Part shown: in pieces, positions 52,013 to 64,000 of the stretch
Numbering within the stretch: position 1 is the first letter of the stretch
Layout: every line of letters starts with the position of its first letter
Origin: Maylandia zebra
Lineage: Eukaryota > Chordata > Actinopteri > Cichliformes > Cichlidae
Direction: 5' to 3'
Length of the DNA: 64,000 nt
NCBI RefSeq assembly: GCF_041146795.1
Contig: NC_135179.1
Coordinates: 10,582,547 to 10,646,546 of the forward strand
The notes under the pieces: generated by a model
Told to the model about the DNA's origin: nothing
Databases searched by the model: none
What the model saw: the letters and a program-made list of their open reading frames with translations, nothing else
Translations under genes and position numbers: made by a program

Positions 52013-54642
52013 TCAGATTGCCCCTGGCCTCCAGACACGGGGCTGAACACCTCCCTTGGTGGCCACAAATCGTGGTTTAGGTGCCTGTACTGGGTTGGAC
52101 TTGAGTGGAGGCAGAGAGGCAAGGATGCTGAGCTCAGGAGCACTCTGAAACTGTTTGGCTGACTGGAGCCCAGTGGTATATGACACTGGAGCATAAGGTG
52201 TTGGGACTGCAGGGGGCACTGGGTTTGGAATGGGAGTGGCAGAAAATTTTGGAAGGTTGGGTGGTCCAGTTGGTTGGGACAGAGGTGCAGCTGGGGTTGG
52301 TATACTGTCTGGTGCTGTTGTCAAGGCAGAGACTGGAGTTGGAGTGAAGGTTTCAGGAGGTGGGGAGGTCATGCCAGAGTGAGTCAAACGTTCTCCAAGG
52401 CAAGTAGCTGAGCGTGGTGCGAGGACTTTAGGAGCGAGAGATGGACCGGACATAGGTGTAGGTGTGGAGAATCGCTTGACCTCATAGACACGGGCTGTTT
52501 TGACGGGGATCTGCCTTGGTGAGGTCAAGGAGCTTCCCACCATTGGTGGTATGTAGTCACGCTGCTGGGCTTGGTAAGAAGGCATAGCTGCTAGATTGGC
52601 AGCGCTGCCCCCATAGTTAAACATGGCAGAATTGAGCTGATAGGGTTGCCTTCTCATGAAATCCAGTGCTTTGATGCCCTCTCTTGGAGAGCTTCCTCTA
52701 CCCCTGTTGTCTGGCTTGTTTGTTTCTCTCTGAGGCCCAGTAGGGATAGATGGGGCCAAAAGTGGGTTGTACCCAATTGGGGGCGGTGCACGGACATTTG
52801 GGGAGTATTTCCATTGAGAAGGAAGTGAAGGATTGAGGGAGGAACCAAGGGGTTGTGCTGCACTGTGCATTGTCCCTTCCTTCTGGTAAGTAGTCTCGGG
52901 TGGAGTGTCCACTACATACATACCCATACGGCTCTGCCTTTTGGCAAACAGTTGGGCCCCCTTACCTCCTGCTTGGAGAATCTGTGGAGCTTCGTGAACA
53001 ACTCGTGGTTTGGGTGCCACTGGAGGAGGCACCTTTCCTATGCCAGCCTCATCACTTCTAATTTCCTCAGAATCATCATAGATATTCTCGTCGGGTGGTT
53101 GGCCATAGTTGTGTCGGCTGGATCTGTCATCCAGATTCTGCACCATAGACAACAGTTCAGGATTGGGGGATTTCTTTTTAACATCTGGCACATTGAACAT
53201 TGGTTTGGGTTTCCCATTACGCCTTCGAGCCTCAAGCAAGATTCCTGTGCGACCTGTTGGACCAGGAACTGGGGTTGGTGCTACAGTTTCAGACTGGGAG
53301 ACCACTGACACTTGAGACAAAGGTGCAATTGAAGATTGCAGTGGTAGTTGAGCAACTGGTGTTTGAAGTGGAGACACTGTGATAACTTGGTCAGCTGACA
53401 CAGGAATTTGGGATGTAGGTGGACCAGGGACTAGAATCACTGGTACATGTGGTGCTGGTGGTACTGATGGAATAGAGGCTGGAGTCACAATTGGAAATGG
53501 AGCCTGCTGAACAGTAGTAATTGGTGGTGTTGACTGCACACAAGTAGAAAGGGATGGAGGGTGGTAGGTAACAGGAGCTTCTGGCTTTGAGACCAAGGAA
53601 CTTTGAAGTATGGAAGTTTGTGGCGAGATCACTGATGAAGTACCAGGGGATAGCTGTGAAGCTCCTGCTGTATTGTTAATGTCTAGTTCATATGTAGTGG
53701 AAAATGGTGGCGGCACAACAGCTGTTGAGGCAGGACGCTGGGTTGTCTTTGTGACAGGTGGCCGGAACGTCACAGGGGCAGTTGCAGCCCGAATGCTGAT
53801 AAAGCCAGGGGTAAAAGGACGTGCTGTCCTGTTGAGAACATTACTCACAGGTAGTTCTGGCAATGGTGTTTCGGCTGGTTGACCAGGACTGGTCAGAATG
53901 GTAACTGAGGCAGTAGCTGGTTTGGGTGCCACTGGTGGAGATGACTCCTCCATGCTAGCTGTGCTGACTGCAGAGTAGGATAGGTCTCCATTAGTCATTC
54001 CACGGGATGCAACAGGAACTGGACCTGGGGCTTGTGATAGGATTGATTGTGTGGATATAGTTCCAGGTAGTGTTATGTGCTGAGGTTGTAAGTTTATTTG
54101 TGGCTCTACTTCTTGTTGTGACTGAAACATCTGGAGTATCTGAGGTTCCTCATGGACTTGGGATTGTGGAGGTATTTGAGGTTTTGCTGCTTCTGCCTTC
54201 TTGGCATGCTCAGCAACCCTTTTTCTCTGTTGCTCAAATAACTGGGCACCCTTGCCCACAGTGTCACTCAAACCTGGACTCGGAGCATCCTCTGCTCCAT
54301 CCCCACGACCTTCAGTACCTGCTGTTGCCCTCTTTTCCAGCATATCCAGATAGTCACTGTCCCAAGTCGGGTCCGGAACTGATGAAAAACCTTCCTCATC
54401 AAACTCAGATTCACTGCCAGGAAGTACCCCATCCTCCTCTTGTGAGTCCTGACACCTGTCCTCATCAACACTACCAAAGCTAGTGAGTGTGTACTTCTTG
54501 GAGCGCTGCCTTCTCTTCTTGAACATTAGCACACCTTTTGAGTGAGGATTAGGAGCATCTGTCAGAAGAGAGGCGATTGTTCTACACTTGCTTTTGGCTT
54601 CCTTTACTTGTTTGTCTTGCTGTGTATCCCCTCGGTTCAGTT
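52013..54642 (-). CDS. synpo2l: SYNPO2L large terminal exon
   Basis: An 876-codon exon with the stop, beginning after TCCTGCAG with [20 protein letters not shown]. The first internal Met in [13 protein letters not shown] (residue 360) is not the start; homology continues upstream. The exon carries Pro/Ala/Val-rich low-complexity sequence, [38 protein letters not shown], and [20 protein letters not shown], ending [19 protein letters not shown]. Confidence 0.93.
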
Positions 54643-57600
54643 CTGCAGGATATGAAAGTCAAAACTATTAGAAGTTGTTATGCAGTGGCATAATGTAAAG
54701 TAAATCTTAGGGTCAGAATTTCAAAAGGAAAAGATTTAGCCTTTGAAAGAATGAACTCTGACATAAGCTTCTAAACCTGTCCTGTCTGCCTGTCCAACAG
54801 GCATCCATCTCTTAACTTGCCACAGTAGCACTTCCAGGAAAATTCCACAGAAGCTTTGAGCTTATCACATTAGCTAAGGTGAAGGATAAATTTGCACATT
54901 GTTAGGGTCATGTACTCTGACATCTAACTTTAATGAAAGTATTTGCATTCTAATGGAAACTTTGATGTCATAGGTGACTGGAAGGAGAACTTCAAAAGGC
55001 ATACATACCATATCCTTTAACTTGTTATGGTATTAAACAGATCATAGGCAATCTAATTCTATTACCCTGGTATAAATGCCACATGAAGCGGAATTTTAAT
55101 TTGTTTAGGACATGGTTCTTAAGTAGGACATTAGAATGTCAGTGATGGCAAGGAGGAATTCCAAGAATCAATTAAGGATGATAGACAGAATGACAAATTT
55201 TAGGAAAGAATGCTTAGTCATTTTCTGTGCTTTCATCACTATCGCATTTTTTTAACCTCTCTTCAAAGATTGTGAAACTATTGAGTCAAGGTTTATGTAA
55301 GCACATCATTTTAATTGATGCATTTTGAAAAGCATAAAAATGCATTTGCAATTTTAATAAGAACCAAAGTACTATTGAGTATTACAGAACAAATCACATA
55401 TTATTGTTCTTTTAATATACAGTAAGAAAAAAAAAGTAAGAAAAGAGTAAAGGGGATGAGAGCAGCAAGAGCTCTAGATATTATCCTCGGTTTGCCACCT
55501 GATATCAAAAAGCAGTTGGTTTTCTGGGCTCCTAGGTTGATTGCTGGGGTTTTTACATAACTGGAGGAACATGCGTTAAACTATATGACTATGCCCTGTT
55601 ATCAGATTTGACACCCACCCACTTTGAGCTTCAAACCTCAAAAAACATTTATGCGTGGCTAGTTTTGCTAATTGTCATATTAAACAAATCACACTGGACA
55701 CGTTAGTCTTTTTGATTAAGCTTGATTAAGCTTCATATCACACTATTCCGACAGTATTGGTACAATTAATTTGGTATCAGTGATGTTTCCAGAGTATCAA
55801 TGGATATAAATAGCTAATGACCAGCTTCAAAACTCGGCTGGTGACTCTAGGGTAATTATAAACAGGTACCATATATAGATAAATACTGTAGTTCCAAAAC
55901 TGATCTGTTTTAGCTCCCTAAAGCGCTGTTTTAAATCAATAACTGACCTCTCTTGACGCACTGTTTAGAAAAAGGTAAGGCGTATTTGTTTGATTTTTAA
56001 TTTTTGGATCATTTGTATCATAATCATAAACTCCCACCAAATCATAATAGGATATTTATTTAACTTTTACATGTGAGGCACAAGTTGATCCCAGTGGCCT
56101 TCTCCAGGTGTACTTACTGGCTTGCTTGGCCTTTTCCATGTATGTTGTTGTAAGCTCATCATCGATGGGTTTATTCACAGGACCCACCATGGGCACGAGC
56201 TGGTTACGGGAGCCAAGCATCAGAGCCTCCTTTGCCCTCTCAGGGGATACCAGTGGCACATTGGCAGGCTCTAAAAAGCCACTATCCTCCTCTTGCCCTG
56301 CATCCCGTGGCCCTTGGTCATCTGCTGAGGATATGATAGAGGAAGTCTCTGTCGATGTCTGGGAAGACCACATTCCGGGACCATGAGGTTGGTAAATCAC
56401 TTCCCTTCTAGCCACCCCTGGCAGACCTCCTCCTCCATTTCCCTCTCCACCATCCAATAAACGGGGGTAAACATGTGCATCTGGAGCGCTGTCATAGCCA
56501 CTCATTTCTGATGTCTCCCCACCCTCAGGAGAGGTTCGTCCTGTGGGTTTCCCAGGGTTGGAGTTGCTGGGGCTTCTGCGTTTCTGCCTGCGTTGTCTCT
56601 CGTAGCCTGCCACATCTGCATCACTATCAGTCTCGCCATAGTAAGCCTCGCTCCCAGGTGGCGATGTCAAGCCGCTGGTTAGGGTGGAGCGGCTACGATG
56701 GACTTCGCGGACAGGTGCATGGTGAGGGTGATTTGGTGACATAGCTCGCAGAGCAGCACGGTACTCTTTGTCTATTCGGGGAGATGGGGCTCGGGTCACA
56801 AGCACCACAGACTGAAAACCAGCAGGTGCCCTGAAAACAAGTGCAAAGGTTAAAATAGTATTAATGTCAATTAGTACCTTTGAATGTGATATCATAACTT
56901 TTTTTATTTTTAGTATACGCTGTCTTCTTGTTTTTTAATTCATTTTAAATACAGGGCAGCAAGTATCAAGTCAGTGCATTTTACACTTTTCTTTATCTAT
57001 TACAATGAGCTGCTGATGCTTTAAGATTGAGAAGAGTTTACTTTCTCTTGTTCTTCTGACCTTTTGACCCGGATGTGTAATATCCCAGGGGAACTGTCGA
57101 TGAGGTTCATGGCCTGGGCATGGGAGAGCATTGCACATGGCTGCTCATTGATGGAGACCAGCTCATCAGCCTCCCGCAACCCAGCCCTGCATGCCTTGCT
57201 GCGTTTGCGCACCTGCATATAGGCAAAACAAGTTAAAAGCTGAAATACTAAAAATAACTGAAAATCTAAATTTTTTGACCCGTTGTATGAAGAAATATTG
57301 TTTCAGTCATTTGGTACAAGTCCCTGATAACCTACAAGAAGAGACATCCAGGACTATTTAGAATAGAATAGAATAGAATAGAATAGAATAGAATAGAATA
57401 GCCCTTTATTGTCCTTGTACATGTACAATAACATTTTATGTCTTAAATCAGGTATAAAGGCCTTGCAAGCAGAAGTTTTTAATAATAAAAGAATGAGAAT
57501 AGACTTCCTCAGTAAACCTTCCTTAGTAAAAGGAAGTAAACTTCCTTTCTCTGTTTTAAATTAATAGTGATTACATGCTACCAAAACAAAATACCTTTAC

Positions 57601-60525
57601 TGTGAAATACCTTTTAAATATTTAGAGTGTGCAACTGTTCATATCCTGCTGAATGATGTCATATTTACTTTTTATTGTTCCAGGATTTTATGAAACTAAA
57701 CATAACTTGAGGCCAAGTCTCAGCCCTGCCACCTTACTTTGAAGGGCTGTACAAGTTGTATAGTACAGAGTTGTGATAATTTTTTCCCAGAGAATGATCA
57801 GGGAAAGACCAGCTTTTGTAACGCTTTTGATTAGAAAATTAAAAAAACAACAGAGCTATGCTGCTGTCTTGGATTGGTTTGTGATAATGACTGACAAAGA
57901 CAGAGACCAGATTCTGCACTGACAGCTCGATCTTGCTGCAGACATATGCCACATATTACAGCTCGAGTGGAGCTCTCATACACACTTTAACAAGGAAATG
58001 CCAGCCAGAAGCCATCTTCATTTGGTGCTTTGCTATTTGTGCCCAAGGTCTGTCAGGACCGTGGCGTTTTGCCCACTCTAAACTGCCTCAGGTCTGTGCA
58101 AGCTATAGTAAATCTAAAACAGAGGCCTGAAGATGTTCCTATTTTTTAAGCTAACAGTGCAGTTTTGATTACGCTCTACGAAGGCATATATGAAAGAAAT
58201 TTTTAATATTAGAATTAGTAGATGGAGAAGCATTGCTTTGGTTACCTTAACTAGTTTTCTTTCCAGCTATTCTAGTTTGTCTGTAATTAAATCCCATGTC
58301 CCCATTTAGCTAAGCCTTTTAAAATGGTCCGTGCTTACTTGTGGCAGGGATGTCTGTTATTCATTCACGCAGTCACTTTGTGGCCACAAATCATAACAGT
58401 TATAATAGCCTTACATGCGTGCACACATTCACCACATGGGGAAGTACAAAAATACACTTAAAGTCATATAAATAAACATAGAAGCATGCACATGCTGTCT
58501 CAACGGCACAGACCCAGGACTGACACACCAGCTCTTTTCAGTGCAGCCACACACTGCTCCACCTGTTTGGGATGATATAGTGTGAGACCTGACAAGATTA
58601 CAGCTTCCTCCTCTCAGGGGTGAAGGAGCACATTGTTTTAGATGATCAGACAGAACCAGCTGTCCACCTTCGTAAAGGTGACTTGGTGTCCCGAGGCCAG
58701 CTTGTCTACATGTCACTCTTCATAACTCAACAACGTAGAATCACTCATGAAAACATATTAAAAGTTTACTTAGACAATCTAAGCCAGTAACATTTTCCAA
58801 AGGATAATTATTTTGCCAGTGCAAATATTATATATGAACTCAACTGTGGAAGATAATGAGTTACAGTACAGGTATATATCAGTGCATTATACAAATAAGG
58901 ATGCAAGATTCATTGCACAGAAGAACTGGCCATACTAACATTTGAAATTGAAAAAACAGGATAATTTGAAAATTATCCTGTATCCTGTGAAAAAACAGGA
59001 TATAATACAATTTCCCTGACCTACTGTGCCAAGTAGATAGATTCCTGTATTTTGTAATATGGAGATCATTTTTAAAGGGGGGGGGGGGGGGGGGGGGGGC
59101 TTCATTTGAATTAACACCACGCCATATGTGATGTCAGAGCAGCAACAATCTGGAGTAAAAGATGTCAAACGATTAGTAATTCTTTTTGATGTGAACCTAC
59201 AAGGAAGTGACGATTAGCATCAAGACGATTAGTGCATGTTCAGAAATAGTGTATGAGGCTAATTTTTAAATACTGAGCTGAAACATACACCTTGGCTGAC
59301 CTAGAGACCTGATGCTTCTCAGCTATAAATAGCCACCTTCAAAAGTACTTCTGCTCAGTCAACAATTATGGAAAGTATGTGTGGATGAATCTATTTTTCA
59401 TATTATGCTAATATACATTCATAAAGTGTGTGCAATATAATGTGTTCAATACAAACAAATGTACATATTAAGTCAGAAAATAAAAAGAGAAGCTTATATC
59501 AGAGGTGCTATTTTTTATATACTTGGGAGCCAAATGAATCCTTTTATCCAGTATATGTTCCCCATCTCATATCATGCCACATTCTGAAATCCTAAATGGA
59601 GATCAAGACTGAAATTTGGACTGCTCCATTTCTGCCAAGTGTTGGTACCAAATTATTGCCCATGAAGAATTTGCTTTTGGAGAGTAAAATGAGCTGAGTG
59701 ACTCCATGTGAGAATTCGAAGGTTAAATATTTCCTTTACCTTCAGTGGACTCAAGGAAATGTGAATATTTAACTAGTCTGCAATTCTCAAAAATGGAATA
59801 AAGATTTTTTTTAACATTATAAACAAATATATTATAAAGAAATAACCTGAGGTCACTACATTTTGCTTACTTGTATGTTTTTCACTCTTGTAATTTTACT
59901 TTACAATAAAAAAACCAACTGAATGTATCCTTCAAGATTATCGGGTGTGGCCAGGTTAATTGAAGTGTTTCTTGAATGAAATTATGATGTTATTCAGAGG
60001 TGTAGGGCGCACTGTGGCCAGCAACAGAAAAAAATATTTTCTGCAAATGTTACTTGATTTCTGGGTTACTATCATTTTCTTTAATGCTGAGCTTAACAGG
60101 CAAAGCAGTCAGAGGAAGATATGCAACAGGGTGGCCTAGCATTCCCACTTATCTGTACTTGAAGTTTAAAGTTCACCCAATCAATCATCAGTACAACTCT
60201 ACATAAAAAAAGTTCTCAAACAAGATGATGACTCATATTCAGGCCCCAAACCAACATTGAACACTGCCAATGTTCCTTTAGCTCTACACAATAAAACTCT
60301 GTTGCTGTTTCTCTTCTGCTTGGTGACGCTATTGACTTTAACACTGTTTTGTTCTTTTCACTGTTGTCTTAGCAAACTGTGAAATACTGGCTTCTGTCCA
60401 ACATACTGAGTGACTCGCCTTACCTTCGCTACCTGGAGTGGTTTCTGGTGTTCCACGCCTCCCTGGAGACGAAACCCCCATGGCGCTCCACCAGACAATG
60501 TAATTATCACTTCCTCTACAACCAT
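52013..60525 (-). CDS. synpo2l: SYNPO2L, synaptopodin 2-like (CHAP), complete, ~1198 aa
   Basis: This is a PDZ-containing striated-muscle Z-disc protein that binds alpha-actinin. Coding exons in order: 60525-60424, 57212-57061, 56830-56118, 54642-52013; the phases join without a break to 3597 nt with the stop. Residues 4-85 form the PDZ domain ([50 protein letters not shown]). The remainder is proline-rich and disordered, with the family blocks [49 protein letters not shown] and two KGAQLF repeats. The PDZ sequence ([19 protein letters not shown]) is closer to SYNPO2L than to SYNPO2, and adjacency to MYOZ1 agrees. It is longer than human SYNPO2L (977 residues), mainly in the Pro/Thr/Val-rich linker. 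ATG at 60525 gives MVVEEV, matching human MGAEEEV. Confidence 0.92.
56118..56830 (-). CDS. synpo2l: SYNPO2L third exon (Ser/Pro-rich)
   Basis: A 713-nt exon after TTGTTTTCAG encoding [20 protein letters not shown] onward. It includes [56 protein letters not shown]. The donor is GTAAGT. The region is rich in potential phosphorylation sites. Confidence 0.92.
57061..57212 (-). CDS. synpo2l: SYNPO2L second exon (PDZ C-terminal half)
   Basis: A 152-nt exon encoding [40 protein letters not shown] and [10 protein letters not shown]. These form the second half of the PDZ fold. Confidence 0.93.
57361..57437. repeat. (GAATA)8 microsatellite joined to a retroelement-like tail
   Basis: Eight GAATA units are followed by GCCCTTTATTGTCCTTGTAC and a short extension, a combination seen at the 3' end of a common fish retroelement repeat. 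The association is from memory of the family, not computed. Confidence 0.7.
59077..59099. repeat. Poly-G run (23)
   Basis: An uninterrupted run of 23 G on the plus strand, poly-C on the transcribed SYNPO2L strand. It could form a G-quadruplex. Confidence 0.95.
60424..60525 (-). CDS. synpo2l: SYNPO2L first coding exon (PDZ N-terminal half)
   Basis: A 34-codon exon, [20 protein letters not shown] followed by [14 protein letters not shown], then a GTAAGG donor. GAPWGF is the PDZ carboxylate-binding loop of the synaptopodin-2 family. The longer open frame on the opposite strand here is a shadow. Confidence 0.93.
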
Positions 60526-63500
60526 TGTTCTTCTCTCTGGATCTTCTTTTTTATCTTTTCTTCTTTTTTGTAGTTATTTTCTTTTCTTCTAAGGTTTTTA
60601 ATCATTCATCTGAGGACCCCCCTCAGTGCTTTGGCCCTAGTCAGGGCCCCATCGGAGAGCTCTGGCCTGCTCTCGCCTAGCACACTGTCCGGGTGCTGAC
60701 TTCCCTCTGAGCTCGCACTCACACCTGAACACACAAACATGCAAGCACACACACGCACACACACACTTCTGTGTGCCCACCCATACTCCGTGTCAGCCAA
60801 CTACCATCGCCAAAGGAAAAAGAGAGGGAGAAGGAGAGAGAAATATGATGGGAGGGGGTCTGTGTCTGCTTACACAGAGGAATGCCTGCCCCAAATGAGG
60901 GAGGGGAGGGTCCAGCTCAACACTTGTCCTGTCACTCAGACCTGTGCCACTGGGTGCTGTCCTATTTTTGAAATTGGAAGGCACCGCCACCTTCAATGTC
61001 TTGCCTGCTCCTCTTCAGATCAATGCAAAGTTACCATTCAGAACATCCAAATGCCAGTGTTTCATATCTGGCATTTGAGGTCGGTAGTAACCTTTAGCAG
61101 AGTCACTCTCCCATCTCGCGACAGCTTTGCCATGAGTGAAGACACCACTTATGATTAATTACTTTAAATACATTTTTTTCTGTTGAGAAACATTATCCAT
61201 GTGGACAGTAAGTGGAGATTGTGGCGCCGTCAGTCATTAGTGCATGCATTCTGCCAGATCCTCTGGAAACATGCAAGGCTGTCATCATAGAGTCTTTGGA
61301 AGAAATACTAATGCTCTGGATGAAGAATCTGCATTGCTACACTGAGATTTGACCAAAGTTTATCCACAAGCATTCACATTATTGACTGAATGGCACATAC
61401 AGAAGTATCCCATGATCACATAATTGTTTAAAAATAAAATGAAAAAGTTGTTTTGCTAAAAGATTTTTGGAACAGTTTGTTGTTAATTAAATTAGAGGTA
61501 ATATAACGCCTCTCTTTGCAGGCAGACATGCATCCCACCGCATGTTTACCTTTATGCACATCGATCGGTCACAGCTAGATGCCACATTCACACACGCAGC
61601 CAAACTCTTGGATATGTTGGCTGCTGCAGATAGTCTGAACAGAGACATTTCACACACAAACCAAGCTAAGAGACTGGATGTCTGAGAAGCTGTACCTTAG
61701 TGCACAGTGATGCTTTGTGCTAAACGCTGCTGTCACAAAGTGCCATAAGTGGCACTCAGAAAATCCTGAATCAAGTCAATTGTAGAAACATAACTCTACT
61801 CGGGGGGAAGCTTTTTAAATTCTTAGGCAAAGTGAGCAAGTGCTTTTTACCAGATTTGGCTATGTAAAGTTTATATGCAGTTCTTATGCTTTTTAAGCAT
61901 TGGTGATATGTCTAGTAATTATTAATACTTTAAGTGTGGCCTAAAGCAACAGATGTCTTCATAGTGTTTTTTTTTTTTTAACACTGAACACGAGTCACAA
62001 GATGAAACAATGACAAAAGTTTTGATTTTAAGTTAAGGATGATCCAGAGTAAAATTGGTCCTTTTTTTTTTTTTTGCTTTGTTTGTATCTTTTCTTAATT
62101 TCATGTCATTTTAATGATTTGATCTTAAACTTCATCCAATTAAAATAGATTGCATTAAAAGAAGTTCAGTGCATGTAAACTTGTTTAAATTATGTTGTAT
62201 TGTCCTTTGGGGCACTGACAGACCTTTCAAACCTGTTGATGGAGGGTGAATGATCCTCTTGCAAGAAAGCCAACACTGCTATTATCAATGTGGTGGGAGG
62301 TTACCGATGATAGTTGCTCCCTTTGGCAGCCTTGCTCTGCAGCTGTTTCCAGACCTCAGGATAGTAACCAGGATCAGTCCTGGGTCAGCCACTGAGAAAA
62401 AAATGTCACACTGTCTTCCTAGAGCCAATGTCAGATCTAATAGAATACCACAGTTAAAGAAGGTACTGAACAAAACTGATACACCGTATTTTATTATTTT
62501 TATTTGATGCATTAGAACAAGTGTGGTATTAGTGGGACCTCTGAACCAACAGTTGGGAAGAGTAGTTGTGGTAATTGCTCCCCCTAGTGGTTAAAAACAT
62601 GCTTGCTCTTAGCATCCCTGAGTTTTTACATAATTTCACAGTTTTAATGGTAATTTCTGTCTCTTTTGAGGTTAAAAAAAAGCCAATATCATTACATAAT
62701 TTTAGAAGTTACAGAGAAATTTCTAATACCATCTTTCTGGAGAATACAAATTCTCCAATCCATATGAATCCAAACACTAATATTGGTAATAATGTTGGGA
62801 AAAACTTGAAGGATCTCTGACTGTCTGGGAAGTCAGACCATTTCCAGACACTCTCACAGAGCAGTGAGAAATGTTTGAATACAAAAATACATTTGTGATA
62901 TTGTATGACCGACTTGCACAGTTAAATAAACACAGTGTGTCTTTGCTGAAAGGGACTATGTCTCTGCTAAACTAAACACTGCAGTGTGAATAGTTGTGGT
63001 TTCAGTTAGAAAAACTGCATAAGTCAGGAAGAGGTCTGCTCAGTCATTCTATCCAGGACAGGAGCTGCCTGCCTGGAAGCATGTTTTTTTTCCTTTTTCT
63101 TTTCTGTGGACATGGGAGAATTTCTAAATGATGCAGTGTCTTTGTCCTGCTCATGTTTCCTTTGTTAGTTTGTGTGTGCCCATCTCTTCTTTCAACATTT
63201 TTTTTCCACTTTTTTATTGTTTACCTTTTCTAGCATTACACTTCAAAGAGCTGCAGACATTTTCTCTGTTCCCTGCAGCTTGTTTTTCTAATAAATAACT
63301 TCTCTGTTGTCCAACTGGCCTTGCCAAGAAGAATTTGATAGACAGATTGGTGGAGTAGCAGCAGACGCCGACTCTGCCCTTTCACTGTGGCATCTGTGCC
63401 AGGATGGCAGATACTGCCAACCAGTCACTGCCAGACCTTCGCCCCAGCTCAGATGGGGTGAAAATGAGATTGCCATTCTAATAAACATGTTGTAAACTGA

Positions 63501-64000
63501 GCTTTGTGTAATGTCAAGCACAAATTAACATTATGGATGTGTTTTATGTGGAAAATAAGAGTAATGAATATATTTAGACTGCTCAAAGAGACATAAATGA
63601 AGAGGATAGCGTGTCATAGTGGCGGGAATACACGCATTACAAATGAAATTATCATTTTAAACCTTCTGCTTTCAGAAATTGATTTTTACAAAACAGCTTT
63701 AAAGAATCCAAAAACATATTTTATTCAAGTTTTAAGAATCTCATATTTTTAAAATCTCAAGTTAAAAAGCTGCAGATTCCATGTGGTGGAGGAATAATTA
63801 TATCATTCTTCAAATATCCTAATAGAATTTGTTCTTTGAATTAATTTGATTATTTAAGCATTCTGGTGAAGGCTGGGTCTGTCCTCTGTTATTTTGTTCA
63901 GCAGGCTGGTTATATACTGTATATATATAAATCTTTGTCCGTTAAATGTACATCATTTTGAGGTCTATCTTAACTGCAAAGTCATTTTAGGTTGGATCTG
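60526..64000. other. Upstream of SYNPO2L, no gene recognised
   Basis: This region holds the presumed SYNPO2L 5' UTR/promoter. A CA-rich tract lies near 60750-60770, an M-CAT-like AGGAATG at 60878-60884 and a MEF2-like TTAAAAATAA at 61428-61437; these muscle-factor matches are short and may be chance. No exon-like open frame with known protein features was found up to the window end. Confidence 0.5.

Larger units (their letters stand above)
57213..60423 (-). other. synpo2l: SYNPO2L first intron
   Basis: Non-coding. It contains a GAATA pentanucleotide repeat (57361-57400) joined to a dispersed-repeat tail (to about 57437) and a 23-base G run (59077-59099). Confidence 0.8.

Noticed and set aside
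60379-60592. Plus-strand open frames (QTVKYW... [15 protein letters not shown]) with an AG acceptor-like start
   Set aside because: The opposite strand encodes the SYNPO2L PDZ start ([12 protein letters not shown]) with correct ATG, donor and homology; the plus frame is its shadow.
63288-63521. Open frames on both strands (62 and 77 codons), less AT-rich than surroundings
   Set aside because: No recognisable protein family and no supporting splice sites. It could be a conserved non-coding element, but this cannot be judged without alignment.

Overview
The window is animal genomic DNA, most likely from a teleost fish and probably a percomorph. It has introns with GT-AG (and one GC-AG) splice sites, an AT-rich background, and a repeat load typical of fish: Tc1/mariner, hAT, L2-type LINE, SINE-like and MITE-like elements. 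Four protein-coding genes were recognised from conserved protein sequence and rebuilt exon by exon; no bacterial or viral gene set is present.

Layout. (1) Positions 1-13115, plus strand: the last two coding exons of a KCNH1 (EAG1) voltage-gated potassium channel gene, with a long upstream intron that holds a nested pile of transposons (about 955-7008). The youngest layer is a complete hAT element with an uninterrupted 616-residue transposase, 15-bp terminal inverted repeats and a perfect 8-bp target duplication. (2) 13116-23155: an intergenic stretch between two convergent genes, with decayed Tc1-like copies and a MITE. (3) 23429-40400, minus strand: a complete HHAT (hedgehog acyltransferase) gene with 11 coding exons (501 residues) and a noncoding first exon. 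Its largest intron holds a MITE-like element with a Tc1-like element nested in it. (4) 41654-46193, minus strand: complete MYOZ1 (myozenin-1) with five coding exons (304 residues) and a noncoding first exon. (5) 52013-60525, minus strand: the complete coding region of SYNPO2L (synaptopodin 2-like/CHAP), four exons, about 1198 residues. (6) 60526-64000: upstream sequence with no gene recognised.

How the genes relate. KCNH1 and HHAT are tail to tail, as in human 1q32. MYOZ1 and SYNPO2L are head to tail on one strand, as in human 10q22, and both encode striated-muscle Z-disc proteins of the alpha-actinin network. In this fish the two blocks are joined, with only about 1.1 kb between the HHAT 5' exon and the MYOZ1 polyadenylation signal. 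Transposons occupy introns and intergenic DNA and leave all identified coding exons intact.

No unfamiliar multi-gene system was found. The most noteworthy structures are the intact hAT element, the readable nesting order of the transposon pile, a Tc1-like element with about 280-bp near-identical inverted repeats but a deleted catalytic core, a GC-AG intron in HHAT, and perfect short hairpins in and upstream of HHAT.
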